From Terriglobia bacterium (GTDB taxonomy: Bacteria > Acidobacteriota > Terriglobia > Terriglobales > Acidobacteriaceae), in NCBI GenBank assembly GCA_032252755.1, contig JAVUPY010000064.1, forward strand, positions 1 through 64,000: 64,000 nt of DNA, written 5' to 3'. How positions within the stretch are numbered: position 1 is the stretch's first letter; each line of letters starts with the position of its first letter. Positions 44,088-51,173 of this stretch are shown here, one piece after another. The notes beneath the pieces were generated by a model, which worked only from the letters and a program-made list of their open reading frames with translations, made no database searches and had not been told where the DNA came from. The position numbers and the translations under genes are program-made.

Positions 44088-44793
44088 ACGATTACAGGAA
44101 GCCGTTCAAAGCTACTGGGACGCGCGTGGAAAGAACAAGGAAAAACAGATTGAAGGTGGCAAGATCGATGCTGGAACGCGCGGCGAAGTCACAGGCGGCG
44201 CGCAAATGGGCGCTATGGAGGTCCTTGTTGCTGACATCCTGTCCGATGCCGGGCTGAAAAAACTTGATGTGAAAACGCGCACGGCGCTGGAGCTTCCCGG
44301 TTATTATCGCGCGGAAAAAAAGTGGGATCTGATTGTGGTGTCTGGTGGCCAGCTCGTCACCGCGATGGAATTCAAATCCCAGGTTGGTCCGTCCTTTGGC
44401 AACAACTTTAATAACCGGTCTGAAGAGGCCATAGGCAGCGCGACGGATATTTGGGTCGCATTCCGGGAGGGAAGGTTCGGCAAAACTCCTGCCCCCTTCC
44501 TTGGCTACTTTTTCCTGCTGGAAGACTGCGGCCGAGTGAAGACGCCAGTGCGCAACAAGGAGCCATACTTCAAGGTAGATCCGGTATTCCAGAAGGCGTC
44601 ATACAGCAAACGTTATGAGCTGCTGGCTCGACGCTTGGTGCTTGAACGCGTCTATAGTGCTGCCTGTCTGGTCATGGCCACGAATTCTCCGCGTACCCAG
44701 ATTACTCAACCTGCAGAAGACCTTAACTTTAAGCGTTTCGTAGCGGCGCTCAGAGGGCATGTTGTGACCTTTCTGGGCAGTCAGAAGAAATAG
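44074..44793 (+). CDS. PaeR7I-family type II restriction endonuclease (CTCGAG)
   Basis: This ~239-residue protein closely follows PaeR7I/XhoI: helical start, AGTRGEVTGGAQM-like segment, and a PD-(D/E)xK core with WDLIVVSGGQLVTAMEFK (Asp and Glu-x-Lys), then SQVGPSFGNNFNNRSEEAIG, diagnostic of this family. It would cleave C^TCGAG unless methylated. The TTG at 44074 aligns with the family start and follows GGAG; an ATG at 44041 is in frame. Overlap with the methylase gene is 14 nt. Confidence 0.9.
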   Translation: MDIDKRLQEAVQSYWDARGKNKEKQIEGGKIDAGTRGEVTGGAQMGAMEVLVADILSDAGLKKLDVKTRTALELPGYYRAEKKWDLIVVSGGQLVTAMEFKSQVGPSFGNNFNNRSEEAIGSATDIWVAFREGRFGKTPAPFLGYFFLLEDCGRVKTPVRNKEPYFKVDPVFQKASYSKRYELLARRLVLERVYSAACLVMATNSPRTQITQPAEDLNFKRFVAALRGHVVTFLGSQKK

Positions 44794-44971
44794 CGCGCAA
44801 GCTCCGGCTTCACTCACGTATCCAACGAAGAGCCTCAAACCGCTCGACTGTTTCCTTCGTCGCCGGTGATGGACTTCTGAACACCCACCGCACCCTGTGG
44901 CCGTGTCACTGATGAAGGCATTGACTGTGCGCGACGCAACTCTGGCAATTAAGGATCAAAGGAACCGAGGT

Positions 44972-45481
44972 ATGGCGCAAGACCCACGCATCATCCAGAT
45001 TCTGAGCAGAGCAAAAAAGCTCGCTCAGCAATACCGCACGTTGACGGGAAAGCCTCTTGGCATAACTGGCGAAGTGGCTGAGTACGAAGCCGCCCGCGTT
45101 CTTGGTGTTGAGCTGACGCCTGCGCGACAGGCAGGATATGACGCGCTTGAACGGCGCAACGGAATAATAAGTCGGCTGCAGATCAAGGGACGGTGTCTAC
45201 TTCCCAACTGCAAACCAGGGCAGCGCCTGGGCTCAATAGATATTACGAAGGATTGGGATGCCGTCTTGATGGTTCTCTTGGACGAGAACTTTGACGCCGT
45301 CGAGATCCATGAAGCGGAACGTACCGCAGTTCTTACCGCGCTTTCCGCACCCGGGTCTAAAGCACGAAATGAACGAGGGGCTCTTAGCATCAGCAAATTC
45401 AAGGCCATCGGCAAGTTTCGCTGGCCACAGCCGTCGCGTCCCAAATCTTCGCCGATCCTGCAGCAAAATATCGCACCTTAG
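44972..45481 (+). CDS. Uncharacterised PD-(D/E)xK-like protein (DUF6998-like)
   Basis: This 169-residue protein starts at 44972 behind a GAGG-like site. The sequence GEVAEYEAARVLGVELTPAR, then GYDALERR and RLQIKGRC, gives a D-x(n)-Q-x-K pattern reminiscent of the PD-(D/E)xK nuclease fold. It matches a recurrent uncharacterised family found near restriction and toxin genes; cleavage activity is not shown. It is convergent with the ImmA/IrrE-XRE pair, sharing 4 bp at the 3' ends. Confidence 0.65.
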   Translation: MAQDPRIIQILSRAKKLAQQYRTLTGKPLGITGEVAEYEAARVLGVELTPARQAGYDALERRNGIISRLQIKGRCLLPNCKPGQRLGSIDITKDWDAVLMVLLDENFDAVEIHEAERTAVLTALSAPGSKARNERGALSISKFKAIGKFRWPQPSRPKSSPILQQNIAP

Positions 45482-46458
45482 AGGCGCTCGATGAGCTCCT
45501 CCCAAAAGAAAAACACGTCCCCAAATTCCTCGCCTGCGTTGTCACCTTGATAGGGGCAAAGCATTGCCTCAATTTGTCCGCTCACGTTCGCCAAGTTAGG
45601 AAGGTTTTCCACGCCGCTGTGTATTCCGCCCTCACGGGCCTTGTACACCACTGAACTCGGATCAAACGACTTATTAAAACGGATTGTGTATTCCTCTTCG
45701 CGACAAGCAGGCGAGAGATGCACAGATTGACGTCGATACTTGCGTTCCGCAGGTTGTGATCGAAGCGTTGGGACCTTCGAGAACAGAAGGCCCTGATTTG
45801 CCGCCTTCGTAAGTCTTCTTTCTTCATCCTTCGTTAAACGGTACTTCAACATCCCGGCAACCGCAAAACCGGGATGAGCCGTTGCGAGTCGATAGACAGT
45901 TGCTTCGAAGGATGTGCCAAAGTAAGAAGCCAATGTTTCAACAGCGGACAGGCCGAATCTCCCGTTTGCTCGTCGTTGAAACTGATCCAGCGGCATTACT
46001 AACTCCGAAGCACCCAAGTGACACAGGAGTTCAAGTTCGTTCGCCTCCCTTGAACTCGGATTCGTAATCGCCCTGAACCGAGCACCGCTCGTGCTGTTGG
46101 GGAAAAACGTGTGGACGATCTCGTGTGCAATAGTGAAGACGATCCGAGCCCGAAGGCGATTCGGATTATAGAGAACAGTCCACCCCGAGGGAGTTGGGTA
46201 CAGTGCCGCATCTCGTTTTTCGCTGCGCACCTGGTCCATGTCCATCGGCAGGATCTTGATGCGATTGAGGGAGGCAATGATTTTCAATCGCTCCAACGGA
46301 TCGTCAGGCAGTCCCAAAAACCTGTTGGCTTTTTCGGTCAGAGAGCGAGCCAAATTCACGACCGTCGAACGCGGATCAATCAGTTCTCCGCTCTGCCTAC
46401 AAAGCGAAATAATGTCGGGGTCAGAATAACGCCGACCACCGATGCGTAGAGTATCCAT
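45478..46458 (-). CDS. ImmA/IrrE-family metallopeptidase
   Basis: This 326-residue protein contains the zinc protease motif HEIVHTFF (about residues 111-118) and a downstream LELLCHLGASELVMPLDQF segment with the third ligand region, as in ImmA/IrrE peptidases that degrade partner HTH repressors on DNA damage or phage signal. An N-terminal helical region precedes it. It follows the XRE gene by 2 nt on the same strand, forming a repressor/antirepressor-type pair. Confidence 0.88.
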   Translation of the reverse strand: MDTLRIGGRRYSDPDIISLCRQSGELIDPRSTVVNLARSLTEKANRFLGLPDDPLERLKIIASLNRIKILPMDMDQVRSEKRDAALYPTPSGWTVLYNPNRLRARIVFTIAHEIVHTFFPNSTSGARFRAITNPSSREANELELLCHLGASELVMPLDQFQRRANGRFGLSAVETLASYFGTSFEATVYRLATAHPGFAVAGMLKYRLTKDEERRLTKAANQGLLFSKVPTLRSQPAERKYRRQSVHLSPACREEEYTIRFNKSFDPSSVVYKAREGGIHSGVENLPNLANVSGQIEAMLCPYQGDNAGEEFGDVFFFWEELIERL

Positions 46459-46460
46459 CT

Positions 46461-46907
46461 CTATTTTTGACGGCTTCGTTCACCAGCCATTCTTATGGCC
46501 TGAAGCACGAACCGCCACCCTTCTTTGTCTCTTGGCCTGTTTCCCCTAAAGTTCACTTGCGCAAGCATCTCCACATCAGCCTGCGAAAGCGCGTCATCGG
46601 AAAGAGCAAGCTCCTGTTGAAGCTCCGCTAATCCGGGTGGTAAGTCGCCAGATGACCGCCGCTTCGCTCGCTGCTCCTTCGCTGTGGCATCCTTCAGCAG
46701 GTCGTCCAGCGTGACATCGAGTGCCACTGCAATATTGAAAACGTACTGGATATTCGGCTTGCCTGCTGCCCCGTTTTCCAAATCTGAAATATAGGCCTTT
46801 GAAACTCCGGACTTTTCGGCCAAGTCAGCCAAGGCCCAGTCCTTCCCCTGCCGCAGAAAGCGGATCTTGGCACCCAATTTCTTTAGATCAATCTGCGTGT
46901 CATCCAT
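46461..46907 (-). CDS. XRE-family HTH regulator partnered with ImmA/IrrE
   Basis: This 148-residue protein has an N-terminal XRE domain (AKIRFLRQGKDWALADLAEK, then AYISDLENGAAGKP) and a C-terminal helical part (~90-148) likely to contact the peptidase. Such XRE/ImmA pairs regulate mobile elements and defence operons; cleavage of the repressor releases expression. It is divergent from the 52-residue protein/TIR/caspase operon, with only ~28 bp between its start and the -35 box there, so it may repress that operon too. Confidence 0.85.
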   Translation of the reverse strand: MDDTQIDLKKLGAKIRFLRQGKDWALADLAEKSGVSKAYISDLENGAAGKPNIQYVFNIAVALDVTLDDLLKDATAKEQRAKRRSSGDLPPGLAELQQELALSDDALSQADVEMLAQVNFRGNRPRDKEGWRFVLQAIRMAGERSRQK

Positions 46908-46935
46908 CTAATTTCCAACCCATTGTAAAAAAGTG

Positions 46936-46965
46936 TTGACCTCGTAGCTTTGACCATCGCATAAT
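46936..46965 (+). promoter_or_regulatory. Sigma-70-like promoter of the TIR-caspase operon
   Basis: A -35 box TTGACC (46936-46941) and a -10 box CATAAT (46960-46965) are spaced 18 bp. A second TTTGACC copy lies between them and might be part of an operator. The ATG inside the -10 region is not a gene start. The downstream gene starts ~70 nt later at 47036. Confidence 0.6.
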
Positions 46966-47035
46966 GGCGACGGGTTGTATTTTAGTGATAATACCGATTT
47001 ACGAAGTCATACGCAACTCTGAAAAGAAGGCAGAA

Positions 47036-47194
47036 ATGGCAAACAAGAAACATAAAGTGCAGTTTGAGGCTCATCGCACCGTCCGTGAAGAAGTACCCGT
47101 AAAGTTCAAGACTCGTGATGGCGAGCGGGTCTCCTTCGAGGCCAAGAAGAAAGTGAAAGAGCCGGTAAAGGTCAAATTCTTGGCAAAGGATTAG
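47036..47194 (+). CDS. 52-residue Lys/Val-rich protein made of two 21-residue repeats
   Basis: A basic protein built from two tandem units, residues ~8-28 and ~32-52, each V-x-F-E-A...V..E..V.VKF...D. Eleven of 21 positions are identical and most others are conservative, with a GER linker. It is predicted to form small beta-strand pairs. The ATG at 47036 has an AAGGCAG-like site and lies downstream of the promoter. It is the first gene of the TIR/caspase/TIR operon, so it may be a regulator, a substrate or an inhibitor of the caspase; no function is established. No family name is known to me. Confidence 0.7.
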   Translation: MANKKHKVQFEAHRTVREEVPVKFKTRDGERVSFEAKKKVKEPVKVKFLAKD

Positions 47195-47274
47195 TTAGCG
47201 GTTGGTTCGTCCGGCGAATTGCGACGAACTATTGGATTTTGGAAATATGTCAGTACAACACGAGAGGATAGAAC

Positions 47275-47652
47275 ATGGCTAAGAAACGAATCTTCATTGC
47301 ATTTGCGGTTGAAGACAAAACCTATCGGGACTTCCTTGTCGGGCAGGCAAAGCACGCGAAAACTCCATTCGACTTTATAGATATGTCAGTTAAAGAACCT
47401 TGGGATGCACAATGGAAAACAAACTGTAGAGCGCGGGTTAAGGGGTGCGACGGCGCTATCGCGCTGATTTCGAAGAACACGGCCAAAGCAGACGGAGAGC
47501 TCTGGGAAATAAAGTGTGCTGATGAAGAAGCAATACCTACCATGCTGATGTGGATCAACGGCGACCGCCCAGGGCTTCCGTCATCACTGAATGGCAGACG
47601 CGTAAACATCTGGAGTTGGGATAACCTTGAATCCTTCATCGAGAAGCTTTGA
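47275..47652 (+). CDS. TIR-domain protein (ThsB-like)
   Basis: This 125-residue single-domain TIR-like protein has strand 1 KRIFIAFAVED, then GQAKHAKTPFDFID, KGCDGAIALIS and GELWEIKCADEE; the last carries the Glu expected for NAD+ cleavage. It resembles the small TIR (MTH538/DUF1863-type) ThsB proteins that make cyclic ADP-ribose signals on infection. A paralogue lies 3' of the caspase gene. The stop overlaps the region just before the caspase start. Confidence 0.82.
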   Translation: MAKKRIFIAFAVEDKTYRDFLVGQAKHAKTPFDFIDMSVKEPWDAQWKTNCRARVKGCDGAIALISKNTAKADGELWEIKCADEEAIPTMLMWINGDRPGLPSSLNGRRVNIWSWDNLESFIEKL

Positions 47653-47660
47653 CACACACC

Positions 47661-48608
47661 ATGAGAAAAGCCCTTGTCGTCGGTATTAATGACTATCCGA
47701 ACGCTCCGCTGCGCGGGTGCGTTAACGACGCAGTTGCGATCAGCAACATTTTCGCCACCCATGGTGATGGCGCACCCAATTTCGGAATCAAACTCATAAC
47801 CTCGCCCGGCGAAGCCGTCACAAGGTCAAGGCTTAGAGGCGAAATCGAGACTCTATTTTCTGGCGATCCGGATATTGCGCTGCTGTACTTTTCGGGGCAC
47901 GGCCTGATCACAAGTCTTGGCGGCTTTATTGTCACGACGGACTTCAAGAAATATGATGAAGGCGTTTCAATGGATGACATCCTCAACCTAGCGAATCACT
48001 CCAAAGCGAAGGACAAAATTATCATCCTTGATTGCTGTCATTCTGGTGCATTCGGGTCTCCGACGATTACAGGAAGTAATGTCGCCCAGCTCTCAGAAGG
48101 TTTATCTGTACTGACAGCTAGCCGAGATTCGGAATCAGCTCTGGAGATAAATGGCTGTGGTGTCTTCACCGCGCTCGTCGTCAGTGCTCTACAAGGCGGC
48201 GCGGCAGATTTACGAGGCCACATAACCCCTGGCGGCATCTACGCCTATGTCGATCAAGCCTTAGGGCCATGGGACCAACGGCCAATATTCAAAACGAACG
48301 TAACTCGCTTCACATCCCTCAGAACTATTACGCCGCCTGTGTCACACGCGACGCTTAGGAAATTGATTGAGTATTTTCCCAGACCACAGGACGAGCACAA
48401 GCTTGACCCTTCCTATGAGTTCACTGAACCGACCGCCGATCCGAAACGAGTGGCAATAATGAAAGATCTTCAAAGATTTGTCAGCGTGGGCTTGGTAGTG
48501 CCGGTGAATGAAGAACACATGTATTTTGCGGCCATGAATTCCAAATCATGCCGGTTGACCGCCGTGGGTTTTCAATACTGGCGACTAGTTAAGGAAAAGC
48601 ACCTTTAG
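47661..48608 (+). CDS. Caspase-like peptidase (C14 family), candidate Thoeris-type effector
   Basis: This ~315-residue protein has a caspase core: MRKALVVGIND start, His80 in LLYFSGHG and Cys126 in ILDCCHSGAFG. The C-terminal ~75 residues (LRKLIEYFPRPQDEHK onward, ending in GFQYWRLVKEK) form a separate helical/winged-helix-like domain that could bind a signal. TIR proteins flank it. A TIR-plus-caspase organisation is known as a caspase-effector form of Thoeris, where a TIR-made nucleotide activates the protease. A TTG at 47649 is an alternative start. Confidence 0.85.
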   Translation: MRKALVVGINDYPNAPLRGCVNDAVAISNIFATHGDGAPNFGIKLITSPGEAVTRSRLRGEIETLFSGDPDIALLYFSGHGLITSLGGFIVTTDFKKYDEGVSMDDILNLANHSKAKDKIIILDCCHSGAFGSPTITGSNVAQLSEGLSVLTASRDSESALEINGCGVFTALVVSALQGGAADLRGHITPGGIYAYVDQALGPWDQRPIFKTNVTRFTSLRTITPPVSHATLRKLIEYFPRPQDEHKLDPSYEFTEPTADPKRVAIMKDLQRFVSVGLVVPVNEEHMYFAAMNSKSCRLTAVGFQYWRLVKEKHL

Positions 48609-48662
48609 CTCTACGATCAGAAACGGAATGGACCTACGACAACATATAGGTCCGGAGCGAAC

Positions 48663-49076
48663 ATGGCACTAAAACTTTTCATTAGCTTTGCGGCTGAGGA
48701 CATGCGGTTTAGAGATTTGTTCGTTGGGCAGGCAAAAAACAGCGATACACCTTTCGAATTTCGAGACATGTCGCTTCAGGAGCCCTTCGACTCCAAGTGG
48801 AAGACGCGATGCCGTGACAAGATCAAGCAGTGCCACGGATTCGTAGCTCTCCTTAGCAAGAAGACATGGCGAGCGGAAGGTGCCCGATGGGAAATCCAGT
48901 GCGCTTATGAAGAAGACTTACCGCTACTTGGGATACACATTCATAGGAACAACAAAGGGGCGATACCGCCTGAACTCGCCGGGTGTAGGGTCGTGGAATG
49001 GCACTGGAACTCTATTGGGAACTTCATACGACGTGTGAATAGTAAGAGGTCGGCATGGGATCGGTTTCTCGACTAA
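48663..49076 (+). CDS. Second TIR-domain protein (ThsB-like)
   Basis: This 137-residue TIR-like protein is clearly paralogous to the one at 47275: LKLFISFAAED, GQAKNSDTPFEFRD, QCHGFVALLS and GARWEIQCAYEED, with the same WEI.CA.EE motif. It has a short extra C-terminal tail. It lies 54 bp after the caspase gene and is probably in the same transcript. Two TIR proteins may recognise different triggers, as seen in multi-ThsB Thoeris loci. Confidence 0.82.
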   Translation: MALKLFISFAAEDMRFRDLFVGQAKNSDTPFEFRDMSLQEPFDSKWKTRCRDKIKQCHGFVALLSKKTWRAEGARWEIQCAYEEDLPLLGIHIHRNNKGAIPPELAGCRVVEWHWNSIGNFIRRVNSKRSAWDRFLD

Positions 49077-49562
49077 ACGCTTGACTGAGTCGACGCCTAT
49101 GCACGATAACCCCAAACGGCAATTGTTCAGGGATGTGGAATTGGAGATTTGTAAGGAGCGCCTCGCTAAATACGAATACTTCTCCTGATGAAGCCAAAGC
49201 CCCGAATCTGCCCGCGCTGATGAAGGTGATCGGAATTGCCCACATGCGAACGAGATTTGCCGTTTCTACGACTAATGGGATTCGAGGCTGCTTACCTGAG
49301 CGCAAATGAAGATCTAGTTGAACTCAGGCTGTCGATACGGTTCCATAAAAGAACTAAATTGACAAACCAAATAGCGTCCATTACGCATCTCGATCAGACC
49401 CAAACCTGCGGACCTGGTATCGCTGGTAATCTGGGAACAAGTCCCAAATCTGGGAACAATAAGGGAACAATAAGCCGATTTTGGGCGGTTTACAGGGCCT
49501 TAGAGGGCGACCAGGGCCTTATAAATCAACTGGTTACGTTTTTGAGAAGAAATGGCATGGAA
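49077..49562. other. Element-end region without a clear gene
   Basis: Only short ORFs are present, including a 29-residue one (49099-49188) whose peptide (QLFRDVELEICKERLAKYEY) looks protein-like and may be a gene remnant. The right half carries the GGGAACAA repeats and leads into the tRNA 3' fragment. An ORF reading through the repeats and the tRNA fragment is not credible as a gene. Confidence 0.45.
49433..49470 (+). repeat. Three GGGAACAA direct repeats near the attachment site
   Basis: GGGAACAA occurs at 49433, 49452 and 49463, each followed by A/T-rich bases. The cluster lies ~95-160 bp before the tRNA 3' fragment. Short direct repeats at this distance are typical integrase arm-binding sites at the end of integrated elements. 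Confidence 0.5.
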
Positions 49563-49596
49563 GAGGTCGTCGGTTCGATCCCGATCAGGTCCACCA
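49563..49596 (+). other. 3' end of a tRNA gene (T arm, acceptor strand, CCA), candidate att site
   Basis: The T stem-loop GTCGG-TTCGATC-CCGAT is followed by CAGGTCC, discriminator A and an encoded CCA ending at 49596. The matching 5' half (starting with GGACCTG) is absent upstream, so this is only the tRNA end. Tyrosine integrases commonly use this part of tRNA genes, and the sequence on the left is accessory. The amino-acid identity cannot be told. The partner repeat was not found within the window. Confidence 0.65.
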
Positions 49597-49643
49597 ATTT
49601 CAATAAATTAGCACGACCTTCTTTCGTGTTATGGAAGAGGTTC

Positions 49644-49844
49644 TCACTCGATCTCCTTTGTTTTCAACAGCTCGATAAATCCCTTTTGATCTTTTGGAAG
49701 AGAACCATTTTCGAGGGGAATGATTTTTGTCCTGCGAGGATTAGCCAAAGGATTTGCAGAACAACTCACGATCAGGGAAAATCCGTTCCCTTCCCAGCGC
49801 CGTGCCAGAGACTCAAGTAGAAGGATGAACTCCTGGCATTGCAC
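49644..49844 (-). pseudogene. Possible SnoaL/NTF2-like gene remnant
   Basis: The frame starts at a GTG and gives ~66 residues; EFILLLESLARRWEGNG at the start resembles the opening helix of small NTF2-like proteins, but the rest does not fit a complete domain (normally 110-130 residues). A frameshift or truncation is likely. It is on the same strand as the DUF302 gene upstream. Little confidence that it is expressed. Confidence 0.3.
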
Positions 49845-49877
49845 CAGAGGATCGGATTCATTTCAGCCGAAGTGGTG

Positions 49878-50336
49878 TCACCGACTTAATGTACTTTTGC
49901 GAGCGGCCGCCCGTGGATCGGTGTGTTGTTCATGTGTCCCGAGGTGCAGCAGAACTTCGCGGACCCGCCGATTCATCTCTTGGCCAAGTACGCGAACGCC
50001 GAGCGATGCTTCTCGCGTAAGGGACGGCTGGTTGAGAGCCGCGACAATGGTTGCGCCACCATTTTGGTACACCGCAAGGTTGAACGGCACCATTAGTCCG
50101 CCATTGGGGTCACTTAGTATGGCTTGGTAGGCAGAGAATGGGTGCCAAACGATGAGCACAATGTAGTGGGTAGCGGATATTCCGATATGGCTCTCTAGCT
50201 CCCTGCTGAAATCGACTTCCGATAAAATACGAAAGTCGCGGCGCGGCAGCTCCGTGCGCAGAGATTCAAGTGTGCGATCAAAGCTCATCGACGTTTGTAC
50301 GGCAACGACATTGTCCGGTGGCGTGATGATGGTCAT
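49878..50336 (-). CDS. DUF302-domain protein
   Basis: This ~152-residue protein is read from the ATG at 50336, preceded by GCGAGG. It shows a DUF302 fold: SFDRTLESLRTELPRRDFRI, IGISATHYIVLIVWHPFSAY, then LMVPFNLAVYQNGGATIVAA. DUF302 proteins are small and soluble, often near redox or metal genes, without a known reaction. The longer in-frame version (80 more residues) has a Ser/Arg-rich start and overlaps the opposite gene, so it is rejected. Confidence 0.8.
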   Translation of the reverse strand: MTIITPPDNVVAVQTSMSFDRTLESLRTELPRRDFRILSEVDFSRELESHIGISATHYIVLIVWHPFSAYQAILSDPNGGLMVPFNLAVYQNGGATIVAALNQPSLTREASLGVRVLGQEMNRRVREVLLHLGTHEQHTDPRAAARKSTLSR

Positions 50337-50481
50337 GGGACAGCCTCGCCTTTCAGAGATGCAACTACGATGCCAATTCGGCAAGGTCGACTTCTTGCGG
50401 CGCACAGATCGATGGCGGAGGCCCAAACGTTGAGACTCTTGCTTGAAGTGCCCTGAATCCCGAGGGCAAGAAAGGACGGCT

Positions 50482-50907
50482 ATGCTTCGCCGCGGAACAA
50501 AATACAAAGAGGTCATTTTTGGGGTGTTGTTTGGGGTCGGCGCGTCGCTAATCGATGTTGCAATGCATACCACCATGCGGGGCGGTGATTGGTTGGCCGA
50601 ACTGCTTCATCCGACATTGGTAATGGCGGCTTATCGCACTCTGTTCCTCGTCTTTGGTGTCGGCTTGGGTATTTTGCTATGGCAGAGGAATCGAACCGAG
50701 CGCGACTTCAGACGGCTGTCTGCTGCATTCGATGCACTACGGAGAGAGCTTACGGCGCCTTCCATGCTAGTCCACACCAATCTTCAGTTGCTCCTAACTC
50801 GCCATCAAGATCAACTTTCGCCGGATGCAACGGCCGTGATCCGTGCAGCCTACGAAAACTCAACTGTCATTCAGCGCGTCCTGATTAGCGCACCAAGAGC
50901 TATGTAA
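50482..50907 (+). CDS. Small membrane protein with cytoplasmic helical tail
   Basis: This 141-residue protein starts at 50482 behind AAAGGA. It has two hydrophobic helices (residues ~10-28 and ~45-65), then a charged helix (RNRTERDFRRLSAAFDALRR) and a C-terminal helical stretch reminiscent of a histidine-kinase dimerisation helix but without an H-box. It is divergent from the DUF302 gene. Function unknown. Confidence 0.6.
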   Translation: MLRRGTKYKEVIFGVLFGVGASLIDVAMHTTMRGGDWLAELLHPTLVMAAYRTLFLVFGVGLGILLWQRNRTERDFRRLSAAFDALRRELTAPSMLVHTNLQLLLTRHQDQLSPDATAVIRAAYENSTVIQRVLISAPRAM

Positions 50908-50971
50908 GGCTTCTGCAACGGAGGGGAGTTCAATGACGGAAACTAATTCCGTGAGTACTCCAGAGAAAAAA

Positions 50972-51013
50972 GCACCGCAAAGGAGCATCGGGGGCTGCTC
51001 ATCCTTGCGGTGC
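50972..51013. terminator. Hairpin 3' of the small membrane protein gene
   Basis: GCACCGCAAAGGA (50972-50984) pairs with TCCTTGCGGTGC (51002-51013) over 12 bp with one bulged A. It sits between two convergent genes. No T-run follows, so it would be a weak or bidirectional terminator. Confidence 0.5.
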
Positions 51014-51173
51014 CGTTCTGGGGGAAGTCGGCTCTCCGTTAGGCTGCTGTTTCGATAAGTTCTGGTGCAATCCGACTTCCACTCGGAATACCCCTAATCT
51101 GAGCTCAAAAACATAAAATGAAGTCTCAGATATGACGCATTTCGGGCACTCGCCTGCCATTTTGAGGCAGTGG

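Noticed and set aside
46964-47035. N-terminal extension of the 52-residue repeat protein
   Set aside because: The ATG at 46964 overlaps the -10 box; the repeats begin only after the ATG at 47036.
49236-49820. 194-residue ORF through the element end
   Set aside because: It reads through the GGGAACAA repeats and the tRNA 3' end, so it is chance.
50337-50576. 80-residue N-terminal extension of the DUF302 protein
   Set aside because: Overlaps the divergent gene and is Arg/Ser-rich; the ATG at 50336 has a ribosome-binding site.
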